Below are positions 44,177 to 52,560 of a stretch of DNA of 64,000 bases, in pieces. This DNA comes from Hominicoprocola sp037419475. GTDB lineage: Bacteria > Bacillota > Clostridia > Oscillospirales > Oscillospiraceae. Each line of letters begins with the position of its first letter. Position 1 is the first letter of the stretch. The notes below the pieces were generated by a model that was not told the DNA's origin, did not search any database, and worked only from the letters and a program-made list of their open reading frames with translations. The stretch spans positions 1 through 64,000 of the forward strand of contig JAXYYF010000110.1 of the NCBI GenBank assembly GCA_037419475.1, written 5' to 3'. The translations under genes were made by a program, and so were the position numbers.

Positions 44177-47100
44177 ATGAAAAGAGCAAACAGGAACGAC
44201 AAACGCGGGTTTACGCTGGCAGAGGTTCTGCTGGCGGTGGGGATCCTTGTCGTCCTGTTTGCTCTTGCCATGATCCCGATCACGCGGATGCAGAAGGATC
44301 TGCGCCAGACGGAGCTTGACGGCAAGGCAGAGATCGTATTCGCTGCCGCGCAGAACCGCATGACGCAGCTTCAGGCGGCGGGCATGAAGGATCTCTATCA
44401 GCTTGATATGGCGGATGTGAGCGCGCTGGGCTACAAGCCGCTCGACAGCGAGGGGGACGAGACGATCAAGGCAGACACGCTCTGCTTTGTGACCTCGGAG
44501 AGCCGTGACGATACATCCTCCGCCGCCTATGCCATCCTGCCCGAGGATCAGCTGGAGGCCGGGGTGCGCGGCGCGTACTGGATCGTGGAGTTCAACCCCG
44601 CGAGCGGCAGCGTCTACGCGGTGTTTTACAGCGAGCAGGTCATCACGCTCTCGGCGGCGGAGCGGGACTTCTACCGCATCCGCAGCCGCCGCCTTGACGG
44701 CGGCGCGGTGCTCGGCTACTATGGCGGTGACGCCATCGACTCGGTGAGCACCGGCGAGCTGGATCCGGAGCTGACGCTCATCAACGCCGAGCGGCTTCAG
44801 GTCAAGGTCGTCTGCGACCGTCAGGGCGCGTACCCGCTGGAGTTTTACGCAACGATCACCGATGAGAACAGAAACAAGGTCAGCTTCCAGCTCGGCGGCG
44901 ACGAGGTCAAGCTGCTCACGACGAGAAGATACGAGGCAACGCTGACGCTTGATGAGCTGACGGATGAGATGCGCTTTGCCGAACAGAACAGGCTCAGCGG
45001 ACTGATGCCCGGCAGCGACCTGACGGTTACGATCCGCGTTTCGAGCAAGGATAAGCTGGTCGACGCCAAAGAGGTTTCATGCACGACCAACAGCCTTTTT
45101 GAGGAGGTGCGTCCTCAGGCGGACGGCGGAAAGGCGGCGGTGCTCACCTATGGCCGCCATCTTCAGAATCTGGATCAGGACTCCGGCGTGACGGATATTA
45201 CGACGGCCATTCAGGAGGCGGACATTCAGTTCGTCAGTACAAGCGAGGAGGGCTGGGACAGCCTGTATGGAACAAAGACCTTCCAGCCCATCCGCAACGG
45301 CGCTCTGCGCACCTACACCAGCAGTGTTGAGGATGAGGATGGTACGGTGTATCATCCCGTGATCTATGACCTGACGGTGGATACAAGCGGTGATGCGGGC
45401 CTTTTCGCATCCTTTGCCGGTGACGCACTCAACGGCATCCGGCTTTCCGGCGCAAAGGTCAAGGGCACGGGGAGCGTCGGCGCGCTGGCCGGCATGGTCA
45501 CGAAGAGCGCGGTGATCGACGGCTGTCAGGTTTACCTCAGCCGCGGCGTTCACGACCATCTGACCGGAAAAACGGAACAGGATCTCTGGCTCGACGGCAG
45601 GATCACCGGCGGACTGGTCGGTACCGCGTCGGGCCGCATGAGCGTGACGAACAGCTTCGCGGCGACGGTGCTTCACGGCGATCAGGCTGCGGGCGGCCTG
45701 ATCGGCCGGACAGACAGCAGCCTGACGGTAGAGCACTCCTATGCCGACTGCTATCTTTATGCGGGGAATACCGGCACGGCAGCGGGCCTTGTCGGCACGA
45801 CTGCAAGCGCCACATCGACGCTGCTATTAAAAAACTGCTATGCAGCGGGCTTTTTGTCGGCTGGGATCACGGCGGGGCTGACGGCCATCGAAATGACCGA
45901 AGAGGACAGCCTGATAAACTGCTATACCGCCGCCGCTCCGCTGGAAGCGGAGCAGATGCTGACATATTCCACGGCTTGTCCCTCAATCGCTATGCCGCAG
46001 CTTCAGAATGTATTTTATCTGGCTGGGGCAGAGAAAAATCTTACCGGTACAGAACAGGTGAGCTATACGCAGTGGAGCGGCGAGAACCGCGTAAATGCCG
46101 CGCAAAAGCTCGGCGGCGACTTTACGGCGGTGACGGGCGAGAGCACAATGGCCTATAACCTCAAAAAGGGTCTCGGCCTGACGGCCTATTCCTATCCCAA
46201 GCTGACCGATCTTCCGCACTATGGCGACTGGCAGGCGGAGTTTGAGCCCGGCACGCTGGTGTACTACGAGCGCTATACGGACGGTTGGGGCTTCTACGGC
46301 GGCGGCAAGTCCGCCCTGTCAGATACATCGGATGTTCTGGGCGATGGCTACGGTGTGGTCTACGAAGATAAGAACGCGATCCCGGAGAGTGGATTGACTG
46401 TGATGGGCGAGGGGATCAACGCCACCTCGCCGGTCGAACTCAAAAAGGACAGCGCGATCGAGTTTACAAACGAGGATAAGACATACTATCTTCTCCCACT
46501 GCCGACGGCGCTGGTGGACCGTGCGGCTCTGCCGGAGACAGGCTTCTACTATTCCATCAGCATCGGAACGCAGACCTATGCCTACAACCCTCACTTTGCC
46601 AAGACGGTGACGGAAGGCGATGTGTCCACGGCCGATGCGGGCGAGCAGACCATCAGCATCCGCACGGCGCGCCAGCTTTATGCTCTGAGCCTTTATTACG
46701 ACGCTTATAGCACGAGACTGGTCAAAAATGCGACATTTTCGCAGGAACGGAGCATTGATTACCCCTCCTACAGCTGGAGAAGCTATACCGTATCCGGAAA
46801 AACCGTGGCCGCGCAGGCGCCGATCGGCACCGGCGCAAAGCCATTTACTCATATCTATAACGGTGGCAGCTGGCCCATCACGGGCCTGTCGATTACGGCA
46901 GAGGGAGACTATGCGGGCATGTTCGGCCGCAGCCGAGGCCAGCTTCGCAACATTGTGCTCCGCGGCGAGGAGGAGCAGTCCATCCGCATTAAGGGCATCA
47001 TTGAGCTCCGGACGGTTCATATCGGCGTTCTGGCAGGAGAGAACGACGGCAGCATCTATAACTGCTCGGTGTCGGGCTACTTCATCAGCAACGGCAGCAA

Positions 47101-50100
47101 GACCGCCCGCATCCTCAGCGCAGACCGCGGCAGCACGGTGTATGCCGGCGCGCTGACGGGCTATAATACCGGCTCGATCCGTGCATGCAGCGCTGTTCTG
47201 TCTGAGATCAGTGCTACGAGTTATCTTTCCACGGTGCGCGTCGGCGGTTTTGCAGGCTATAGCAGCGGACACATCCGCCAGTCCTATGCCATGGGCATGC
47301 TCCATGTCGATCAGATCAAGGGCGGTGATGTGACGATTGCCGGCTTTGTCGCGGAGAACCGCGGCTCGCTGCGCAGAGACTACTGCGGCGTGGCGATGAG
47401 TTCTGCCGGCGCGGACACCTATGCCTTCGCGCCCTCCGGCAGCACAGCCGAGTGCTATTATCTCGGCGGCGGAACGTATTCCTACCGTGGGCAGATCAAC
47501 CTGTACCAGTATCCCACCGGGGCCGCCGCAACGGCGGTTTCCGACGAGGATCTCATGACGCTGGGGCTTTCCGGCTTTGAAACGGTCGATGCGGAGAACA
47601 CCTACGACCATCCGCAGAGCGGCTCTGCCTCGGACGCCTACCCCTATCCGGGCGTTGTGACCGGACCGGACGGCAAAACGGTACAGCACTATGGAGACTG
47701 GGTGGTCAAGGCCGACCTTGGCGAAATCGGCGTTTTCTACTGGGAAAAGGAGGAAGGCGGCGCGAACGCCGGCTACCGCATCTCTTATGTTGGCTTTGAA
47801 GGACAAGTGGAGAAGCAGGGCAGCAGCCTCTGTCAGGCTCACGACGACAGTGGCGTGGTCACGGCCTTTGGCTATGGCTACTACTGGCGCGACGGACAGA
47901 GTGAACCGAGGCTGACCAGCAGCAACTACTGCGTCACCGGTACATCGAAAGATGATGTCCGCCAGTCGCTCAGGCAATATATTCCGGGCTACGATTTCAT
48001 GGTTTATGAGACCGGTGCGGAAAGCGGCAGTCTGCGCCTGCTTTCCGCTGACCAGCAGAATACAACGTGGCAGCTCTACGGAAGATCCGGTCAGGAAAAT
48101 GGGAAAATCTATAATTTTGAGATCTGTCCCTTCTTCGGCAACGCATTGAGCTATACCGGCGGCTACGGCACGCTGGTGGGAAGCACGGCGAAGCCGGGCG
48201 AGACGGATCGGGAGTATGAGATACGTTCGGTCGAGCAGTTACAGTTTATCAACTGGAGTTATACCGGCTATGTCGGGAAAACGGACCGCTACGTCAACGC
48301 TGAGACCTATAAGACCTTCCCTTATCTGCAATATGCCAGCATTATTACGCGAGGTACGCAGACCAGGGAAAACGCAGGTCATACGATCCGAAACTGGAAG
48401 CAGACGCACGACCTCAATGGCGCAGGCCGCGGCCCGGTGGACAAAAAGACCAATGTAGCGGGCAACAAGCAGCTCGCCCCCATTGCCGGTGCGGTGATCC
48501 ACACGTGGGAGAGCGAGCGTTATAAGTCAATCCTCTATAACTGGTTCGGTGGCAGCTATGATGGACAGAACTACTACATCAAGAACATTGATATCGACTC
48601 GCCCTGTTACAATGTCGGCCTGTTCGGAACGACGGTCGGTGCAACGATTCAGAATATCATCCTCTACAGCGATAACAACGCCGTGATCCAACGCAGCTCA
48701 GATCCGTCGTCTTGGAACTATCAGGATGGATCGAGCAAATCACCGCCATCCAATGTTCGGGAATATCAGTGCGCGTATGCGCTTGGCGGCCTGGTCGGCA
48801 TTGCCTATGATTATAACAATGGCAGCAGCACCATCGAAAACTGCGCCATCGCAGGCTACAAGATCGAGGACAACAGCAAGAATATGCTGGCCCTCGGCGA
48901 AGCGGTGGTGGGCGGTCTGGTCGGCGTTTCCAATGTTGATTTGAAAAAGTGCTCCGCTGTGGTGGATATCGAGGTCAATTGCACACATCTGTGGAAAGTG
49001 GACGGGTCTCTCGCTTCCGCGCTCTATGGAAACTTCGTCCGTGTCGGCGGTCTGGTGGGCGGTCTGCGCTATAAGGCGACAGACTGTTACACCGGCGGTA
49101 AGATCACCGTTTCGGAGGATACACTCAAAGAACGTATTAAAAGCGGTGATGACAGCAATAAGTCCTTTGTCGTCAATGAGGATACGCAGATCAAGTGGTC
49201 GGCTAACCGTGCGGGTTGGGACTCGATGGGACGCAAGAACGATAATCTGAACCCCGCGACCACTGAGTTCATCGGCGGCATCGGCGGCAGCGGCTTTTCT
49301 TCCAACTTTATCAACTTCACGGACAGTAACGGACAGGGGCCGACGGATGGCAGTCCAGTGTTTGAGAACTGCTATACCTATCTGGAGCTGCCGGAGATGC
49401 AGGGAACTATCACCGGCATCAGCGTGATCGGCAGTCTGGCTGACCGCTATGCGGACGGCAACGGACGTGTAACGATCAAAAACTGCTACTATCTGGGGGA
49501 GAGCACGCTCAAATATTTGAAGTTCGAGAAACTCTCCATGTGCTATAACGATGGCAGGGAATCCATGTACAGCATCCTCAACGGCAACACGAGCTTGCAG
49601 CAGGATATGCTCAACGGTGATCTGCTGTATCTGAACCGGTATATGTGGAGCGCGGCCGGATGGAACAAGCGCACGCTTGACGGCCTGACAAAGCTCACCT
49701 ATACACAGATGTCGCAGCTCATCGGCGAGTCCGGTATCCAGACGGCCAACGCGGCCAACGGCGCGAGCAAGAACTTCAACAACTTTGTGGACGCGCTCAA
49801 CAACGGCCGCACCGACGCGAACGCGTCTTATGACTGGGTGACGAGCGAGGAGGACGGCGCGCAGGTTCACGGCAAGTACAGTTTCCCCGGCGCGGACACC
49901 GAGCTGCTGGCGCAGGATTACCCCTTCCCCACGGTGCTGCGTCAGACCAGTGCGCTGGGCGAAACGGTCAATCTGCACTACGGCAGATGGCCGAAGACCG
50001 GCCTCTACTGGTCGTGCGGCATTGCTTCGATCGATCTGCTTACGGACTTTAACGCCGAGGCCAACGCCTCCACGATTACGCTGGAACTGATCCCGCGCGG

Positions 50101-50608
50101 TGTTGCCATCGGTACGGCGGAGACCCCGAAGTTTGAATACACCGACCAGAGCATTGTGACGGTCGGCGGCGTGGAACGCAACCCGGACGCCGACATCGGC
50201 GGCTACATCATTACGCTTACCGGCCTGAAGGCGGGTGCGGCGGAGATTACCGTGACGGCCGGCGGCTATGAGGCGCGGCTGATGGTGACGGTGGGCGCGG
50301 AGCTGAACGTCACCGCCGAGCCGGACAGCGTCTCGATCAATATCGGCGGCGAGGCGTCGCTGCGTCTGAGTGCAAAGGACGCGGCGGGGCAGGAGCTCAC
50401 CGGTGTGAAATGGAGCGTGGAGAGCTCTGATGCGACCATCGCGGCAACAAAGTTTAGCACGACCGACCCGTCCACGGTCATGATCAAGGGCGTGAGCGAG
50501 GGCGATGTGTCGTTGCTCGTCAGTGCGGATTATACGCTGCCCAACGGCATGGCGTTCCATGGTGAAACCATTCTTTCGGCCAGCGTTATGGCAAAAGCGG
50601 CAGACTAA
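44177..50608 (+). CDS. Giant prepilin-like protein with GLUG-like repeats and Ig-like C terminus
   Basis: 2143 residues, many times the length of an ordinary pilin. It starts after AAAGGAG with a class III signal KRG|FTLAEVLLAVGILVVLF (Glu5 present). Next comes a pilin-like shaft, then two or more stretches of GLUG-like repeats (GGLVGTASGRMSVTNSF, GGLIGRTDSSLTVEHSY, GGLVGVSNVDLKKCS) that predict a beta-helix. A repeated module with a HYGxW motif occurs at about 681, 1171 and 1934. The last 150-200 residues look like two bacterial Ig-like domains (GLKAGAAEITVTAGGYE; VSINIGGEASLRLS). It has no LPXTG motif. The likely role is a tip or minor pilin that works as an adhesin; this is inference. Confidence 0.9.
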   Translation: MKRANRNDKRGFTLAEVLLAVGILVVLFALAMIPITRMQKDLRQTELDGKAEIVFAAAQNRMTQLQAAGMKDLYQLDMADVSALGYKPLDSEGDETIKADTLCFVTSESRDDTSSAAYAILPEDQLEAGVRGAYWIVEFNPASGSVYAVFYSEQVITLSAAERDFYRIRSRRLDGGAVLGYYGGDAIDSVSTGELDPELTLINAERLQVKVVCDRQGAYPLEFYATITDENRNKVSFQLGGDEVKLLTTRRYEATLTLDELTDEMRFAEQNRLSGLMPGSDLTVTIRVSSKDKLVDAKEVSCTTNSLFEEVRPQADGGKAAVLTYGRHLQNLDQDSGVTDITTAIQEADIQFVSTSEEGWDSLYGTKTFQPIRNGALRTYTSSVEDEDGTVYHPVIYDLTVDTSGDAGLFASFAGDALNGIRLSGAKVKGTGSVGALAGMVTKSAVIDGCQVYLSRGVHDHLTGKTEQDLWLDGRITGGLVGTASGRMSVTNSFAATVLHGDQAAGGLIGRTDSSLTVEHSYADCYLYAGNTGTAAGLVGTTASATSTLLLKNCYAAGFLSAGITAGLTAIEMTEEDSLINCYTAAAPLEAEQMLTYSTACPSIAMPQLQNVFYLAGAEKNLTGTEQVSYTQWSGENRVNAAQKLGGDFTAVTGESTMAYNLKKGLGLTAYSYPKLTDLPHYGDWQAEFEPGTLVYYERYTDGWGFYGGGKSALSDTSDVLGDGYGVVYEDKNAIPESGLTVMGEGINATSPVELKKDSAIEFTNEDKTYYLLPLPTALVDRAALPETGFYYSISIGTQTYAYNPHFAKTVTEGDVSTADAGEQTISIRTARQLYALSLYYDAYSTRLVKNATFSQERSIDYPSYSWRSYTVSGKTVAAQAPIGTGAKPFTHIYNGGSWPITGLSITAEGDYAGMFGRSRGQLRNIVLRGEEEQSIRIKGIIELRTVHIGVLAGENDGSIYNCSVSGYFISNGSKTARILSADRGSTVYAGALTGYNTGSIRACSAVLSEISATSYLSTVRVGGFAGYSSGHIRQSYAMGMLHVDQIKGGDVTIAGFVAENRGSLRRDYCGVAMSSAGADTYAFAPSGSTAECYYLGGGTYSYRGQINLYQYPTGAAATAVSDEDLMTLGLSGFETVDAENTYDHPQSGSASDAYPYPGVVTGPDGKTVQHYGDWVVKADLGEIGVFYWEKEEGGANAGYRISYVGFEGQVEKQGSSLCQAHDDSGVVTAFGYGYYWRDGQSEPRLTSSNYCVTGTSKDDVRQSLRQYIPGYDFMVYETGAESGSLRLLSADQQNTTWQLYGRSGQENGKIYNFEICPFFGNALSYTGGYGTLVGSTAKPGETDREYEIRSVEQLQFINWSYTGYVGKTDRYVNAETYKTFPYLQYASIITRGTQTRENAGHTIRNWKQTHDLNGAGRGPVDKKTNVAGNKQLAPIAGAVIHTWESERYKSILYNWFGGSYDGQNYYIKNIDIDSPCYNVGLFGTTVGATIQNIILYSDNNAVIQRSSDPSSWNYQDGSSKSPPSNVREYQCAYALGGLVGIAYDYNNGSSTIENCAIAGYKIEDNSKNMLALGEAVVGGLVGVSNVDLKKCSAVVDIEVNCTHLWKVDGSLASALYGNFVRVGGLVGGLRYKATDCYTGGKITVSEDTLKERIKSGDDSNKSFVVNEDTQIKWSANRAGWDSMGRKNDNLNPATTEFIGGIGGSGFSSNFINFTDSNGQGPTDGSPVFENCYTYLELPEMQGTITGISVIGSLADRYADGNGRVTIKNCYYLGESTLKYLKFEKLSMCYNDGRESMYSILNGNTSLQQDMLNGDLLYLNRYMWSAAGWNKRTLDGLTKLTYTQMSQLIGESGIQTANAANGASKNFNNFVDALNNGRTDANASYDWVTSEEDGAQVHGKYSFPGADTELLAQDYPFPTVLRQTSALGETVNLHYGRWPKTGLYWSCGIASIDLLTDFNAEANASTITLELIPRGVAIGTAETPKFEYTDQSIVTVGGVERNPDADIGGYIITLTGLKAGAAEITVTAGGYEARLMVTVGAELNVTAEPDSVSINIGGEASLRLSAKDAAGQELTGVKWSVESSDATIAATKFSTTDPSTVMIKGVSEGDVSLLVSADYTLPNGMAFHGETILSASVMAKAAD

Positions 50609-50632
50609 AACAAAGAAAGGAGGACCGGAAAG

Positions 50633-51295
50633 ATGAAAAAACTGCACAATGAGCGCGGCGAAACCATTTTGATGGTTCTCCTTTTGCTTGTGCTTGCAAC
50701 GATGGTCAGTGCGGTCGTGCTTGCGGCGGCGGTCAGCGCGGCGAAGAACATGCACACAGACCGCGAGGCACAGCAGAATTACCTGACCGTCAGCTCTGCG
50801 GCGGAACTGGTGCGCGAGAGCATCCTCGGGAAGACCTATAGCCGCACGGAAACCACGATCGAGCGGACATGGCTGGATGAAGAGGGACAGGAGCACAGCA
50901 GCACAAGCACCTCCGTCGCGTATAAGCGGCCCGAGGGCCTGATGGCGCCGTGGCTCAACGACTGCATCGACGACGATGCGGAACGCACGATCTTCAGAAG
51001 AAGCACGATCGAGCTTTCGGCTGCACCCTCGGCCACCTCTGGAGAGGATTCCTCCGGCAAGCTTAAAACTGTCCAGGCGGTATATACGATGGATGATGAC
51101 TTTAATATCACCATCATTTTTTCCTTGCCGGATGCCGGCGATAACGACTGCGTGATGACGCTTGAGGTGAAGGGTACAAAGACAGTCGGCACACCAAAGG
51201 TCGTTTCGCTGGGGGGAGACAGCGGCACAAAAACAGAGCAGGAAACGAGCATCACATGGAACTCGGCGAAAATCAGCAAGGGGGCGTCGGCATGA
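50633..51295 (+). CDS. Minor prepilin lacking Glu5 (GspK/PilX-like)
   Basis: 220 residues. N terminus MKKLHNERG|ETILMVLLLLV: a class III-like cleavage site followed by the hydrophobic helix, but position 5 is Met instead of Glu. In other systems the pilin without Glu5 (such as GspK) sits at the tip. The rest is Ser/Thr/Asp-rich without known motif. AAAGGAGG precedes it; its stop overlaps the next gene start. Confidence 0.8.
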   Translation: MKKLHNERGETILMVLLLLVLATMVSAVVLAAAVSAAKNMHTDREAQQNYLTVSSAAELVRESILGKTYSRTETTIERTWLDEEGQEHSSTSTSVAYKRPEGLMAPWLNDCIDDDAERTIFRRSTIELSAAPSATSGEDSSGKLKTVQAVYTMDDDFNITIIFSLPDAGDNDCVMTLEVKGTKTVGTPKVVSLGGDSGTKTEQETSITWNSAKISKGASA

Positions 51296-51603
51296 AAAAA
51301 CTGAAGGATCAACGCGGCGAAACGCTGGTCGAGAGCTTGGCTTCCGTCCTTATTGCCGTGATGGCATTTGGGATATTGACCACCGCGGCCATCACAGCGG
51401 CAAAGATCAATGCGAGAGTGCGGGAGGAGGATGTTTCCTTCCGCTATGACGGCGCAGAGGCTCTCGGTGCGGTGACGATCACGCTGGAGGATACCGGCGG
51501 CCGAAAGACCGTGTCGGGAAAGAACGGCGTTCCGGAAGTGGAGCTTTACCGAGAGAATGAATACCTCTACTATCCCTCCCCCAGAACAGGAGACACGCCA
51601 TGA
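51292..51603 (+). CDS. Small minor prepilin (GspI/PilV-like)
   Basis: 103 residues from ATG 51292, which overlaps the preceding stop (ATGA). Signal DQRG|ETLVESLASVLIAVMAF: residue 1 of the mature chain is Glu and Glu5 is present. A longer frame from 51256 overlaps the previous gene and would bury the signal. The head is small and charged. It is likely to be part of the initiation complex. Confidence 0.8.
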   Translation: MKKLKDQRGETLVESLASVLIAVMAFGILTTAAITAAKINARVREEDVSFRYDGAEALGAVTITLEDTGGRKTVSGKNGVPEVELYRENEYLYYPSPRTGDTP

Positions 51604-52097
51604 AGTATCTGAAAGACAACAGAGGCGTCACGCTGGTCGAAATGCTCAGTACGATTATCATTGTGCTGCTGGTGAGCGCGCTTGTGGCGGCGGGCGTATC
51701 GTTCGGGACAAGGAACTACCGAAGCTCCATGGCGATGTCGCAGGCGCAGACACTTCGCTCTACCCTGACGACGGTGCTGAGCGACAAGCTTCGCTTTTGC
51801 GGAACGGTGGTCACGAATGAGGCACAGGAGGTGCTGGAAATTTTCGTGCGCGACATCGGCTCGGTGGAGGGTGAAGAGCAGGGCGAGGCCTTCGGCATTG
51901 TGGATGGCAAGGTGCTGCTCGGAGAGAATAAGCTTCTCAGTTCCGCCGCATATCCCGAGGGGCTGAAGGTCAGCGGCCTGACACTTACCTATGAAGAAAC
52001 GACGGGAATTTTTTCCGTGTCCTTCTGCATTACGGATCAACAGGATAAGGAATTGGCAAAAACAGAATTTCAGGTCAAACGGATCAACTCCGTTTGA
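51600..52097 (+). CDS. Minor prepilin (GspJ/PilW-like)
   Basis: 165 residues. Signal DNRG|VTLVEMLSTIIIVLLVSAL with Glu5 present and Val at position 1. The head has two Cys residues (about 67 and 148) that might form a disulfide. It overlaps the preceding gene by four bases and is the last gene; its stop codon lies inside the operon terminator stem. Confidence 0.82.
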   Translation: MKYLKDNRGVTLVEMLSTIIIVLLVSALVAAGVSFGTRNYRSSMAMSQAQTLRSTLTTVLSDKLRFCGTVVTNEAQEVLEIFVRDIGSVEGEEQGEAFGIVDGKVLLGENKLLSSAAYPEGLKVSGLTLTYEETTGIFSVSFCITDQQDKELAKTEFQVKRINSV

Positions 52098-52109
52098 CCT
52101 GATTTTTTG
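52071..52109 (+). terminator. Intrinsic terminator of the pilus operon
   Basis: CAGGTCAAACGGA pairs perfectly with its complement across TCAAC and ends in TTTTTT. The stem contains the last codons and stop of the final minor prepilin. Confidence 0.93.
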
Positions 52110-52438
52110 GAAAGGGACGGCGGATGTAGTCCGTCGCGTCGAGCGTGTAGGCGCGCTCCATGAAATCGTCGGTCTGCTCCGCGGAGATAACGATGACAGG
52201 AATCTGCTCGATCCAGTGATAGCGGTTCATGGTTTCCAGCACGGCAAAACCGCCCATATCCGGCATGACCATGTCGAGCATCATCAGGTCGATGTCGGGC
52301 GTGTGACGCAGAAAGAAGATCGCGTCGGAGCCGTTGATGGCCTCCTCGTATTGATATCTGTTGCCGAGGATCTCCTTTTAGCAGGGCGCGGTTGATCTCC
52401 GAGTCGTCAACGATCAGGATTTTCTGCTTTTCTTCCAT
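52084..52438 (-). pseudogene. Broken response-regulator receiver domain
   Basis: The ATG at 52438 opens MEEKQKILIVDDSEINRALL, a receiver start with the acidic pair. After that the frame fails: an extra base in the T4 run at 52376-52379 (CTAAAAGGAG for CTAAAGGAG on the minus strand). In the next frame the domain continues (EILGNRYQYEEAINGSD, MMLDMVMPDMGG with the phospho-Asp, VIVISAEQ, YIRRPF). Right after the conserved Lys/Arg-Pro stretch it ends in PKNQVKRS, whose last codons are read from the pilus terminator. From memory, receivers of this type are often fused to GGDEF or HD-GYP c-di-GMP enzymes in gut Clostridia, but no such domain remains. Confidence 0.82.
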
Positions 52439-52464
52439 GATCCGTTACTTCCTTCCTTTCCGAC

Positions 52465-52506
52465 CGTCCGCAAAAAGACGGCGCGGGCCGTCCATGCTGC
52501 GGCCCG
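52465..52506 (-). terminator. Possible terminator after the MATE gene
   Basis: On the minus strand CGGGCCG, 9-base loop, CGGCCCG, followed a few bases later by TCTTTTTG. The T-run is not directly adjacent. Confidence 0.45.
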
Positions 52507-52560
52507 AGCGGATAAAATGGGGAAAATACAAGAAACGTATAGTAATCTCCGCATTACTTG

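Noticed and set aside
46319..47977. Minus-strand frame of 552 codons within the giant prepilin gene
   Set aside because: Shadow of the coding strand; no start signal and low-complexity Arg/Ala/His composition.
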